Assembly: GCF_014236855.1 (NCBI RefSeq) | Contig: NZ_CP051261.1 | Coordinates: 1,488,001-1,552,000, forward strand | Source: Xanthomonas sp. SI | GTDB lineage: Bacteria; Pseudomonadota; Gammaproteobacteria; Xanthomonadales; Xanthomonadaceae | Reading direction: 5' to 3' | DNA: 64,000 nucleotides | Part shown: piece by piece, positions 27,627 to 35,970 of the stretch | Position numbering within the stretch: position 1 is the stretch's first letter | How the letters are laid out: each line of letters starts with the position of its first letter | Position numbers and translations under genes: made by a program | Notes under the pieces: model-generated | The model's database searches: none | Told to the model about the DNA's origin: nothing | What the model saw: only the letters and a program-made list of their open reading frames with translations

Positions 27627-28085
27627 ATGGCCACGAAAAAAGCTGCGAAAAAGAAGCCGGCCGCTAAGAAAGCGGTCAAGAAGACTGCCGCCAAGAAGCC
27701 GGCAGCGAAGAAGGTCTCGGTAAAGAAGGCGGTCAAGAAGGTCGCCAAGAAAGTCGCCAAGAAGGTCGCCAAGGTGAAGAAGGCCATCAAGAAGGCCACC
27801 ACCAAGAAGACCACCGCGAAGAAGGCGGTAAAGAAGACCGCGAAGAAGGCGACCGCCAAGAAGGCCGCCACCAAGAAGACCGCGAAGAAGGCCACCGCCA
27901 AGAAGGCCGTAAAGAAGACCGCGAAGAAGGCCGTCGCCAAGAAGGCGGTAAAGAAGTCGGCTGCCAAGAAGCCGGCCGCGAAGAAGGCTGTCGCCAAGAA
28001 GGCCGTCGCGAAGAAGAAGCCGGTTGCCCGCAAGAAGAAGACCGCTCCGGTCGCGCTGCCGGCAACGCCCGCGCCGCTGATCTGA
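27627..28085 (+). CDS. Lysine/alanine-rich histone H1-like DNA-binding protein
   Basis: 152-residue protein made almost entirely of Lys, Ala and some Thr/Val in repeating AAKK, AVKK and TAKK units, ending in a neutral tail ([13 protein letters not shown]). It resembles histone H1 C-terminal tails and bacterial Hc1/AlgP-type proteins and should bind DNA non-specifically in the nucleoid. The composition means length can vary by repeat slippage. GAGGAG (27614-27619) precedes the ATG by 7 nt. It has its own terminator, and the small-RNA terminator lies upstream, so any promoter of its own must lie in 27516-27613. Confidence 0.88.
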   Translation: MATKKAAKKKPAAKKAVKKTAAKKPAAKKVSVKKAVKKVAKKVAKKVAKVKKAIKKATTKKTTAKKAVKKTAKKATAKKAATKKTAKKATAKKAVKKTAKKAVAKKAVKKSAAKKPAAKKAVAKKAVAKKKPVARKKKTAPVALPATPAPLI

Positions 28086-28113
28086 TCTGATCCATCCCGA
28101 TAGCCGTACCTAG

Positions 28114-28153
28114 AGCTCTCTCCCCGGTGCCCAGCGGGGAGGGAGCTTTTTTA
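28114..28153 (+). terminator. Intrinsic terminator after the histone-like gene
   Basis: Stem of 13 bp with one mismatch (28114-28126 with 28135-28147), followed by a run of T residues (28147-28152). Confidence 0.9.
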
Positions 28154-28827
28154 TGGGCGTCCGTTTGCCGTCGGAGTGGCGAGCTGCTTGCCATGGCGCC
28201 TAGGTGCCACGCACCTGCCGCCCATCTGCCACCGACGTGTCGCCTGCACGGTGGCTAGTCCTCAAGCCGGCGGTGTTGCCGCCATCGCGCTCTGTCGCCG
28301 CCTGGCACGTGTCCGATCTGTACTGAATTCCGACTGCTCTGTAGGCCACGCTGCTGCGCGAGTTCGCCAGGCGTCTGCCTCGCTGCCGCAGACGACGTGG
28401 TCGACGATGCCGCTTGGCTCCCCCGCGTCTGCTCGAGGGCATTAGGTGGCGTTGCCATGTCGCGCCGGCAGCCTCTGCGTTTTCAAACCATCCTCACCGC
28501 GCTCCACGTGCCCGTTGCTGCGCTGGCGGCGCCTGTGCGAGCGTGTGAGCGCGGGAGGGTAGACGCACGTGCTGGCAACCCAGCGCTGCAGTGCCGACTT
28601 GCCGTGCGGCCTGGCTGACTGATCCTGCTTCTCCACCGGGACCACGCGCCGCTTTCCGGGGAAGTTGGTGCGCAGGGTCGGGTCAGGCGGCGTGCGTAGC
28701 GGTGGGGTATGTGGCGAGGTGAGGTACATCGCCATGAGCATTCATTGCCACGAGGTGTCGCCTGGAGCCTTGCAGCAACTTCTTGCAGCGAATCTCGTCT
28801 AGACCCTTGCGGCAACTTCTTGCTGCG

Positions 28828-28920
28828 AGGCTTCGCCCGTACCCTCGCAGCAACCTCTTGTCGCTAGGCTTCGCCCGTACCCTCACCCCAACCCCTCTCC
28901 CGATGGGAGAGGGGCTTTAT
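28828..28920. repeat. Direct repeat AGGCTTCGCCCGTACCCTC plus hairpin
   Basis: The 19-nt unit AGGCTTCGCCCGTACCCTC occurs at 28828-28846 and 28866-28884. It is followed by ACCCCAACC and a perfect 10-bp hairpin (CCCCTCTCCC at 28892-28901, GGGAGAGGGG at 28905-28914) and CTTTAT. The same unit and hairpin recur at 49819-49960. Confidence 0.8.
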
Positions 28921-29070
28921 TCGCTTGATGGACTTGTGCGCGAGTGTCGGCAGCTGATCCGACGGCTGGTTGTCTTGGTGACAGACGACGGCCAAATCGC
29001 CAGTGACTTGTCGATCGATCGCTTCAAGCAGCGCTTCGACGTGGGCCGAGCCGCTACCGCACGCCGCCCC

Positions 29071-29095
29071 CTGTAGGAGCGGCTTCAGCCGCGAC
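29071..29095. repeat. Single extragenic repeat unit
   Basis: A 25-nt copy of the GTAGGAGCGGCTTCAGCCGC family, unpaired, in the same orientation as the copy at 1299-1323. Confidence 0.85.
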
Positions 29096-29211
29096 CCTAT
29101 CGCCTGGGTTCCATCAACGTCGGATCAGGGCGCAATTGCTGGCTTGCGCAACCCAGTAGATTTTGTCGCTCTGAAGCGCAGCTCCCGCAAAGCCAACACG
29201 CAGACAGCAGA

Positions 29212-29231
29212 AAGGCGGCTCGCGCCGCCTT
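29212..29231 (-). terminator. Probable terminator of the serine hydrolase gene
   Basis: AAGGCGGC (29212-29219) pairs with GCCGCCTT (29224-29231) around a 4-nt loop; on the minus strand TTTCTG follows. It lies 29 nt after the hydrolase stop. The U-tract is short. Confidence 0.55.
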
Positions 29232-29260
29232 CCGCCGACTCCATCAGCAGACCGCCCGCG

Positions 29261-30649
29261 TCAGTGCGGCGACGCGGTCGACTTTGACGCGGAGGCGCCC
29301 TTCTTGTCCTTCGGATCCGGACGCTCGGCCATCATGTTGTCGCTGCCGAAGTCGGTGTCCACGTCCAGCCAGCGCTGCATCGGCAGGCCGATCGCGCGGT
29401 CGAGGATGGTCGGCAGCAGGCCGGAGGGCAGGCCGCTCTCGCCGTTCCACAGGATCGCCACGCCCAGGTCGCGTTCGGGCACCAGCGCGACCAGCCCGCG
29501 ATAGCCCTGCACCGCACCGGCATGGAACACCACCTGGTGTCCCGAGTAATCGAAGATGCGCCAGCCCAGCGCGTAGCTGGCCGAGTTGACCCGCTCGCGG
29601 CGCCAGCCCGAGCGCATCTCGCCGGGGGTGGTGATCAGCGGTGCATGCAGCGTGGCCAGCAACGGCGCCGGCAGCACGTCCGGACGGTGCCCGGTCTGCG
29701 CGATCAGCCACTGCGCCATGTCGCTGATGCTGGCGTTGACGCCGGCGGCCGGGGCCAGCCGGTAGTAGGTGGGCTTGGGCATCAGCGACACCCAGCCGTT
29801 GCGGCTGCGCACGTGCGGACGCGCCCAGCGCGGGCTGGCCTGGATCCCGGCCAGGCCCATGCTGGCGTCGTTCATGCCCAGCGGCTTGAAGATGCGGCGC
29901 TCCACCGACTGCTCATAGAAGCTGCCGGAGGCGGCGAACACCACGTCGCCGATCAGGCTGAAGGCGACGTTCTGGTAGGCGTAGCAGTCGCCCGGCGCGC
30001 ACTTGAGCGGCGCGTAGGCGAGCTTGTGGCTGAGCGTGTAGTAGTCGGTATTGGATTCGACGTCGCGGTCGTAGGCATTGTAGGTCAGGCCGACGCGATG
30101 GCTGAGCAGGTCGGCCACGTTCAACTGGCCGGTGGCGACCGGATCGCTGAGCTGGAAGCCGGGCACGTAGTCGACGACCTTGCTGTCCCAGCGCAGCGTG
30201 CCGTCGTTGACCAGCAGGCCGGCCATGGTGCCGGCGAAGGCCTTGGACAGCGAGGCGAGGCGGAACACGGTGTGCGCATCGACCGGCTCGGGGCGGTTGA
30301 CGTCGGTGACGCCGTAGCCGCGCGCGCTGATCACCTGGCCGTTGTGCACGATCGCCACCGCCAGGCCGGGCACGCGTTCGCCGTAGGTGAGCTGCTCGGC
30401 CATCGCTTCCAGGCTGGCGACATCGAAGTCCCTGGCCAGCGGCAGCACCTTGCTGTCCGGCAGCGACGCGCGGTACGGCAGCGGCTGGGTCGGCGAGGTG
30501 TAGCGCGTGGCTTCGGTGTAGATCGGCGGCGGCAGCGGCTGCGAGGGCGCCGGCGTCTGCGCGGTGGAGGACATTGCAAAGGGCAGCAATACCCCGAGCA
30601 TCCCGGTTGCCACCGGTCGAAGGAGCCGGTGCCTGCTGTTCTGTTTCAT
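29261..30649 (-). CDS. Secreted serine hydrolase of the beta-lactamase/penicillin-binding fold
   Basis: 462-residue exported protein with a class C beta-lactamase/EstB/DD-peptidase fold. A signal peptide (MKQNSRHRLLRPVATGMLGVLL, about 30 residues) is followed by a proline-rich linker. The catalytic SxxK is Ser133-Leu-Ser-Lys136 in RLASLSKAFAG; YQN in CYAYQNVAF fits the Tyr-x-Asn element, and HAG in VFHAGAVQG the third motif. The protein may be an esterase, a D-amino-acid peptidase or a beta-lactamase; the substrate cannot be told. It ends in a Lys/Ser-rich tail. It is transcribed alone. Confidence 0.88.
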   Translation of the reverse strand: MKQNSRHRLLRPVATGMLGVLLPFAMSSTAQTPAPSQPLPPPIYTEATRYTSPTQPLPYRASLPDSKVLPLARDFDVASLEAMAEQLTYGERVPGLAVAIVHNGQVISARGYGVTDVNRPEPVDAHTVFRLASLSKAFAGTMAGLLVNDGTLRWDSKVVDYVPGFQLSDPVATGQLNVADLLSHRVGLTYNAYDRDVESNTDYYTLSHKLAYAPLKCAPGDCYAYQNVAFSLIGDVVFAASGSFYEQSVERRIFKPLGMNDASMGLAGIQASPRWARPHVRSRNGWVSLMPKPTYYRLAPAAGVNASISDMAQWLIAQTGHRPDVLPAPLLATLHAPLITTPGEMRSGWRRERVNSASYALGWRIFDYSGHQVVFHAGAVQGYRGLVALVPERDLGVAILWNGESGLPSGLLPTILDRAIGLPMQRWLDVDTDFGSDNMMAERPDPKDKKGASASKSTASPH

Positions 30650-30929
30650 CGCGCGTGTGGCCTGTGAGGTGCTGCCGAAACCGATTCTAGCGCCGCTTTT
30701 CGCCATTGCACAAACCGGGAGAAGATGAATGGGCATCGTCTTGATCCTGCTGGTGATTTTGCCGAGCCGACAAGCCCGGCAACGCGGAGTCTGGAGCGGC
30801 TGCCGCAACGGCGCGGCAGGTGCCTGAAACGCATGCAATCGACGTGCCGAAGCCGCTGCGCTCGCCGCGGGCCAGGCTGAACCGTTGCCGGCGCAGTGAC
30901 GGCGCGGTAGCGCTGCGGGATCATGGCGC

Positions 30930-31826
30930 ATGCCCGATCCCGACCTTTCCTCAATCCCCGCCGCGCGTACCGCGCCTGCCGCCGCGACCTGGCTGGGCCT
31001 GGCCTTCGTGCTGGTCTGGTGCACCGGCTACATCGCCGGCAAGCAGGTGGTGGCGCATGCGGCGCCGTTCACCGCGCTGCTGTGGCGCTTCGGTCTGACC
31101 GCGCTGTGCTTCGCGCTGGCCGCCGGTCCTGCACGCTTGAAGGCGCTGCCGCGGCAGGAACTGGCGCGCAGCGCGGTGGCCGGGGTGCTGATGCTGGCCT
31201 TGCAGTTCGGTGGGGTCTACGCCGCCTTCGCACTGGGCACCGGCTCCGGCGTGGCCGCATTGGTGATCGGGGCGATGCCGCTGCTGGTGGCCTGGGCCAG
31301 CCCATGGTGGGGCGGCCAGCGGCTGCGCGCGGCGCAGTGGCTGGGCATGGCGCTGGGCTTCGCCGGCGTCGCCACGGTCGCCGCAGACCGCATCGATGGG
31401 GCGACGCCGTGGGGCGGCTGGCTGGCCTTGCTGGTGGGCCTGTTCGGCATCGCCGCCGGCACCCTGTACCAGAAGCGGCATGCCGCGCAGCTCGACCTGC
31501 GCGTCGGACTAGCGGTGCAGAACGCCGCGGCGACGCTGGTGCTGCTGCCGCTGGCGGCGTGGGAAGGCTTCCGCTTCCAGGCCAGCGACGGTTTCGTCGC
31601 GGCGATGGCGTGGCTGGTGCTGGTCAATTCGATCGGCGGCTTCGCGTTGCTGTTTCTGCTGTTGCGTCGCGGCGCCGCTACCCAGGTGGCGAGCCTGTTC
31701 TTCCTGATGCCGCCGGTGACCGCGGTGTTCGGCCACCTGCTGCTCGGCGAGCACCTGACCGCGCTGAAGCTGTGCGGCTTCGCGCTGGCGGCGCTGGGCG
31801 TGTGGCTGGCGGGCCGCGCGCGGTGA
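30930..31826 (+). CDS. EamA-family (DMT) inner-membrane transporter
   Basis: 298-residue protein of ten predicted helices arranged as two EamA repeats (first around FVLVWCTGYIAGKQVVAHAA, second around GWLALLVGLFGIAAGTLYQK), ending GEHLTALKLCGFALAALGVW, the typical second-repeat finish. Members export amino acids or metabolites; the substrate is unknown. The gene is 36 nt from the convergent GMC oxidoreductase. Confidence 0.9.
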   Translation: MPDPDLSSIPAARTAPAAATWLGLAFVLVWCTGYIAGKQVVAHAAPFTALLWRFGLTALCFALAAGPARLKALPRQELARSAVAGVLMLALQFGGVYAAFALGTGSGVAALVIGAMPLLVAWASPWWGGQRLRAAQWLGMALGFAGVATVAADRIDGATPWGGWLALLVGLFGIAAGTLYQKRHAAQLDLRVGLAVQNAAATLVLLPLAAWEGFRFQASDGFVAAMAWLVLVNSIGGFALLFLLLRRGAATQVASLFFLMPPVTAVFGHLLLGEHLTALKLCGFALAALGVWLAGRAR

Positions 31827-31862
31827 GGCGCGGGTAGGCCCGCCCGCTGCGCCGGCCGTGCC

Positions 31863-33461
31863 TCAGCCGTCGCGCAGCGCGCTGTGGCCGCGGATCAGGT
31901 CGGCGGCGCGCTCGGCGATCATCATCGTCGGGCCGTTGGTGTTGCCGCTGACCAGGCGCGGCATCACCGATGCATCGACCACGCGCAGTCCTTCCAGTCC
32001 GCGCAGGCGCAGCTGAGGATCGACCACGGACCACGCATCGTTGCCCATGCGGCAGGTGCCGATCGGGTGGTAGATGGTCTCGGCCTTGGCGCGGATGTAG
32101 GCGACCAGGCCGGCTTCGTCCAGGTCGTCGCGTGCCGGCAGCAGCGGCGCGCCGCGCCAGGGATCGAACGCCGGCTGCTGCAGGATGCGCCGCGCCAGGC
32201 GCGCGCATTCCACCAGCATGCGCAGGTCGAAGCCGTCTGGATCGCTGAGGTAGTTCGCCTGGATCCGCGCCGGCGTGCGCGGGTCGGCGTCGTTGAGCGA
32301 CAGGCGGCCGCGGCTGCGCGGCTGCAGGTGGCAGGCGTGCAGGGTGAAGCCCTCGCCGGGCAGCCGGTTGCGGCCGTGGTCGTCGAGCATCGCCGGCACG
32401 AAATGCAGCTGGATGTCGGCGCGCGCATCCGGCGCCAGTGGCGAGCGGATGAAGCCGCCGGCCTCGGCGATGTTGCTGCTGCCGGCGCCGCGGTGGCCGC
32501 GCAGGAAATAGTCGAAGGCGATCTTCAGCTGGTTGCGGCGGTCGTAGCTGATGCCCGGGCGGGTGCGGTACAGCGTGCATACGTCCAGATGGTCCTGCAG
32601 GTTGGCGCCGATCTGCGGCTGGTCCAGGTGCACGGTGATGCCATGGCGCTGCAGTTCGTCGGCCGGGCCGATGCCCGAGAGCATCAGCAGCTGCGGCGAG
32701 TTCACCGCGCCGGCGCTGAGCAGCACCTCGCGCGACACCCGCGCCTGCACTTCGGCGCCGCGTTGCGCGTAGGCCACGCCGACCACGCGTTCGCCCTCCA
32801 CCAGCAGGCGTAGCACCAGCGCGTCGGTGATCACCTGCAGGTTGGCGCGCGCCTGCGCCGGCGCCAGGTAGGCGACCGCCGCCGAGCAGCGCGCGCCGTC
32901 CTTCTGGGTGACTTGGTACAGGCCCACGCCCTGTTGCTGCGGGCCGTTGAAATCGCGGTTGTGGGCGAAGCCGGCCTGCTCCCCGGCAGCGATGAACACG
33001 TCCGACAGCGGGTTGTGATAGCGCAGATCGGACACGTGCAGCGGCCCGTCGCCGCCGTGCAGCGCATCGCCGCCGCGGCTGTTGCGTTCGCTGCGGCGGA
33101 AATACGGCAGCACGCCCTGCCAGTCCCAACCCTCGGCGCCGGCGGCGGCCCAGTCGTCGTAGTCGGCGGCCACGCCGCGCACGTAGCACATCGCGTTGAT
33201 CGAACTGGAGCCGCCCAGCACCTTGCCGCGCGGCCACCACAGGCGCCGATCGTTCAAGGCCGGCTCCGGCGCGGTGAGGTAGTTCCAGTTGATGCGGCGG
33301 TTGCCGGCCAGCCGCGCCAGGCCTGCGGGCATGTGGATGAAGGGATTGCGGTCGCGCGGCCCGGCCTCGATCAGCAGCACCTTGCAATCGCGATCCTCGC
33401 TGAGCCGGTTGGCCAACACGCAGCCTGCCGAGCCTGCGCCGATGATGATGTAGTCGTACAC
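31863..33461 (-). CDS. GMC-family FAD-dependent alcohol/choline dehydrogenase
   Basis: 532-residue glucose-methanol-choline oxidoreductase. The FAD-binding Rossmann motif YIIIGAGSAGCVLANRLSE lies at the N-terminus. The first GMC signature is PRGKVLGGSSSINAM and the second LLSAGAVNSPQLLMLSGIG. The predicted active-site pair is His465 (YHPIGTCRMG) and Asn509 (GNTNGPTMM). It is cytoplasmic, without a signal peptide, and closest in pattern to BetA/AlkJ-type dehydrogenases. No betB or betI is adjacent, so choline is only one possible substrate. Confidence 0.92.
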   Translation of the reverse strand: MYDYIIIGAGSAGCVLANRLSEDRDCKVLLIEAGPRDRNPFIHMPAGLARLAGNRRINWNYLTAPEPALNDRRLWWPRGKVLGGSSSINAMCYVRGVAADYDDWAAAGAEGWDWQGVLPYFRRSERNSRGGDALHGGDGPLHVSDLRYHNPLSDVFIAAGEQAGFAHNRDFNGPQQQGVGLYQVTQKDGARCSAAVAYLAPAQARANLQVITDALVLRLLVEGERVVGVAYAQRGAEVQARVSREVLLSAGAVNSPQLLMLSGIGPADELQRHGITVHLDQPQIGANLQDHLDVCTLYRTRPGISYDRRNQLKIAFDYFLRGHRGAGSSNIAEAGGFIRSPLAPDARADIQLHFVPAMLDDHGRNRLPGEGFTLHACHLQPRSRGRLSLNDADPRTPARIQANYLSDPDGFDLRMLVECARLARRILQQPAFDPWRGAPLLPARDDLDEAGLVAYIRAKAETIYHPIGTCRMGNDAWSVVDPQLRLRGLEGLRVVDASVMPRLVSGNTNGPTMMIAERAADLIRGHSALRDG

Positions 33462-33637
33462 CCGCGGTCCCCCTGTTTCGTGGCGCCGACGCTAGTCGCC
33501 GTGGATAGAGCATATGCTCGGCCGCGCCGCGGGGTGCAGACGCCGCGATGCGCATGGGTCTGCGCGTGTCGGCGACGCTGGCGATGTTGCAGTGCATCGG
33601 CTACCGTGCGCGCAACCACACGGCGAACGGCGGGCCG

Positions 33638-34948
33638 ATGCAAGGGGAAAACAAGCGCGTCCAGACCGGCGAGCTGCGCGCGGTGCTGCTGTCCTTCGTC
33701 TATTTCTTCTGCGTGCTGGCGGCGTACTACGTGATCCGGCCGGTGCGCGAACAGCTGTCGGCGGCGGTGGGCTCGACCCAGCTGCCCTGGTTCTTCATGG
33801 CCACCTTCGTCGCCACCTTGCTGCTGACCCCGCTGTTCGCGTGGATGGCGGCGCGCTGGCCGCGGCGGATCGTGGTGCCGGCGGTGTACGTGTTCTTCGC
33901 GCTGTGCCTGCTCGGCTTCGTGCCGCTGTTCAGCGGCTACGGCGGGCTCAGTCCGCGTGCGCTGGGCATCGTGTTCTTCGTCTGGGTCAGCGTGTTCAAC
34001 CTGTTCGTGGTGTCGGTGTTCTGGAGCTTCATGGCCGACATCTGGAGCAACGAACAGGCGCGGCGGCTGTTCCCATTGATCGGCCTGGGCGGCACCGCCG
34101 GTGCGGTGGCCGGGCCGCTGCTGACCCGCGGGCTGGTCGGGGTGATCGGCGTGGCGCCGTTGCTGGTGGTGTCGGCGGCGCTGCTGGGCGTCGCGCTGGT
34201 GTGCGTGATCCTGCTCGGACGCTGGGCGCGGGTGCATGGCGCGCGCCGCCACGACGTCGGCCACGAGGCCGCGGTCGGCGGCGGCATGTTCGACGGCCTC
34301 AAGCAGATCCTGGCCAATCCGTTCATGCGCGGCATGGCGCTGCTGATGCTGCTGGGCGATTGCATCGGCACGGTCGGCTATGCACTGATGACCGATTACT
34401 CCGGCGCCACCTTCCACAACGCGGTCGAGCGTACCCAGTTCGCGGCCAACATCGACACGTTGACCAACGTGCTGCAGGTCGTCGTGCAGATCAGCGTGAC
34501 CCGCTGGCTGCTGATGAAGAATGGTGCCGGCGCGGTGATCGCGCTGTGGGCGCTGATCAGCGTGGGCACGCTGGTGACCACCGCGTTGTCGCCCGATCCC
34601 TATGCCCTGGCGGTGTGGATCGTGCCCTGGGTGGTGCTGCCGCTGGTGATCACCCGTTCGCTGACCTACGGCATGGTCGGGCCGGCGCGCGAATCGCTGT
34701 ACACGCGGGTGCCGCGGCAGCTGCGCTACCAGGGCAAGAATGCGGTGGATACGGCGGTATGGCGCGCCGGCGACGTGGCCGTGGCCTCGGCAATGAACGG
34801 CCTGCGTGCGCTGGGCATGGGCGTGCCCGGTTTCGCCGCGTTTGCCGCGCTGGCGGCGACGGTCTCCGGCGTCATCGGTTGGCGCCTGGCACGTGCGGTC
34901 GAAAGCGCCGCGCCCGCTGCAGCGGCAGAGATGCCCCCGACGCGCTGA
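33638..34948 (+). CDS. MFS-like membrane protein of the NTP/NDP exchange transporter type
   Basis: 436-residue polytopic protein with about 12 predicted helices. Its start, LRAVLLSFVYFFCVLAAYYVIRPVREQL, resembles bacterial relatives of ATP/ADP translocases, and RLFPLIGLGGTAGAVAGP and LTYGMVGPARESLYT are conserved blocks of that group. In free-living bacteria its function is not established. I chose the ATG at 33638; an in-frame ATG at 33548 would add 30 non-hydrophobic residues. It is divergent from the GMC gene. Confidence 0.75.
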   Translation: MQGENKRVQTGELRAVLLSFVYFFCVLAAYYVIRPVREQLSAAVGSTQLPWFFMATFVATLLLTPLFAWMAARWPRRIVVPAVYVFFALCLLGFVPLFSGYGGLSPRALGIVFFVWVSVFNLFVVSVFWSFMADIWSNEQARRLFPLIGLGGTAGAVAGPLLTRGLVGVIGVAPLLVVSAALLGVALVCVILLGRWARVHGARRHDVGHEAAVGGGMFDGLKQILANPFMRGMALLMLLGDCIGTVGYALMTDYSGATFHNAVERTQFAANIDTLTNVLQVVVQISVTRWLLMKNGAGAVIALWALISVGTLVTTALSPDPYALAVWIVPWVVLPLVITRSLTYGMVGPARESLYTRVPRQLRYQGKNAVDTAVWRAGDVAVASAMNGLRALGMGVPGFAAFAALAATVSGVIGWRLARAVESAAPAAAAEMPPTR

Positions 34949-35036
34949 GCCTGCGCGCAGCAGGCCGCGCGGCCGCGGTGCCGGCCGCTGCGGCAACCGC
35001 TATGCTGTGCATCCTCTTTCGCCGATGGACGCGCGC

Positions 35037-35390
35037 ATGACCCTGCTGGCCTCGATCCTGGTATGCCTGGTGGCCTTGCTGCACGTCTACATCCTGGTGC
35101 TGGAGATGTTCCTGTGGACCCGGCCGCTGGGCATGAAGGTGTTCCGCAACACGCCGGACAAGGCGCAGCTGACCAAGGTGCTGGCCGCCAACCAGGGCCT
35201 GTACAACGGCTTCCTTGCCGCCGGCCTGGGCTGGGGCGCGGCGACGCAGCGCGTGGACGTGATGCTGTTCTTCCTGGGCTGCGTGGTCGTGGCCGGCCTG
35301 TACGGCGCGTGGAGCGTCAGCCGCCGCATCCTGTTCGTGCAGGCGCTGCCGGCGGCGCTGGCGATCGCGGCGGTGCTGCTGGCCTATTGA
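35037..35390 (+). CDS. DUF1304 small membrane protein
   Basis: 117-residue protein with four predicted helices. The diagnostic start is LLHVYILVLEMFLWTRPLG, and NQGLYNGFLAAGLGWG is the second conserved block. Its function is unknown. The ATG at 35037 fits the family start; an in-frame ATG at 35025 would add four residues. A TATGCT hexamer about 30 nt upstream could be a -10 element. Confidence 0.88.
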   Translation: MTLLASILVCLVALLHVYILVLEMFLWTRPLGMKVFRNTPDKAQLTKVLAANQGLYNGFLAAGLGWGAATQRVDVMLFFLGCVVVAGLYGAWSVSRRILFVQALPAALAIAAVLLAY

Positions 35391-35421
35391 GCCGGCTGCG
35401 CGCCGGCATCGCGGTGCGGCG

Positions 35422-35901
35422 TCAGCCGTTCGCCACCTTCGCGCGCGGCGACACCCACATGGCGATGCTGGCGAAGAACACCACCTGTTCGCGCGCGTCG
35501 CGGATCTCCACGCTGACCGGCAGCTCGTAGCCGCTCTCGGCGGCCACGATCGCCACGTCCGGCGTCGCCACCGCGTGCATCGTGCCGTTGGCCTTGCTGC
35601 GGTATTCGACGCGCATGCCTTTCGGGATCCAGCGCATCGACGGCGGCAGGCTGGCATCGACCATGACCCCGCCGGACAACTCGGCCAGGTTGCACAGCGC
35701 GATCGCATGCACGGTGCCAATGTGGTTGCTGACCCGCCGCCGATGCGCGATGCGCGCCTCGCAACGGCCGGGCTGCAGCACGGTGATGCGTGGGGCGATG
35801 CTGGCGAAGTAGGGCGCCTTGAAACAGACCGCGCGCGAGAACAGCCACTGCCCACCCGGCCAGCGTTGCATGCGTCGGTAAAGCGACAGCAATCGGCTCA
35901 T
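35422..35901 (-). CDS. DUF4442 hotdog-fold protein, thioesterase-like
   Basis: 159-residue protein of the DUF4442/PaaI-like hotdog group. ITVLQPGRCEARIAHRRRVSNHIGTVHAIALCNLAEL contains the central helix region, and GYELPVSVEIRDA the following sheet. Members act on acyl-CoA or acyl-ACP thioesters. It lies 69 nt downstream of the fadE stop, past a terminator-like hairpin, so it probably also has its own promoter, but its proximity to fadE fits a role in acyl-CoA metabolism. GAGGGAC precedes the ATG by about 8 nt. Confidence 0.82.
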   Translation of the reverse strand: MSRLLSLYRRMQRWPGGQWLFSRAVCFKAPYFASIAPRITVLQPGRCEARIAHRRRVSNHIGTVHAIALCNLAELSGGVMVDASLPPSMRWIPKGMRVEYRSKANGTMHAVATPDVAIVAAESGYELPVSVEIRDAREQVVFFASIAMWVSPRAKVANG

Positions 35902-35920
35902 GGTGTGTCCCTCAAATGAA

Positions 35921-35944
35921 GACGGCGGACCGAAGTCCGCCGTC
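35921..35944 (-). terminator. Probable terminator after fadE
   Basis: A perfect 10-bp stem with a CGAA loop (GACGGCGGAC at 35921-35930 and GTCCGCCGTC at 35935-35944), followed on the minus strand by TTCATTT. It stands between the fadE stop and the DUF4442 start. Confidence 0.7.
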
Positions 35945-35970
35945 GTGGTGAGCGTGTTACCGAGTGGGTC

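Larger units (their letters stand above)
28154..29211. other. Intergenic stretch with extragenic repeats
   Basis: About 1.06 kb without a supportable gene; short open frames are Arg/Pro/Ser-rich and featureless. Its right half holds the repeat group at 28828-28920 and a single extragenic repeat at 29071-29095. Confidence 0.5.

Noticed and set aside
28442-28741. 99-codon minus-strand frame
   Set aside because: No recognisable domain, Arg/Pro/Thr-rich; lies in a repeat-bearing gap and could be a remnant, but nothing supports a gene.
28761-28884. Possible CRISPR-like direct repeats
   Set aside because: Only two or three imperfect copies with unequal short spacers and no cas genes; they belong to the extragenic repeat family.
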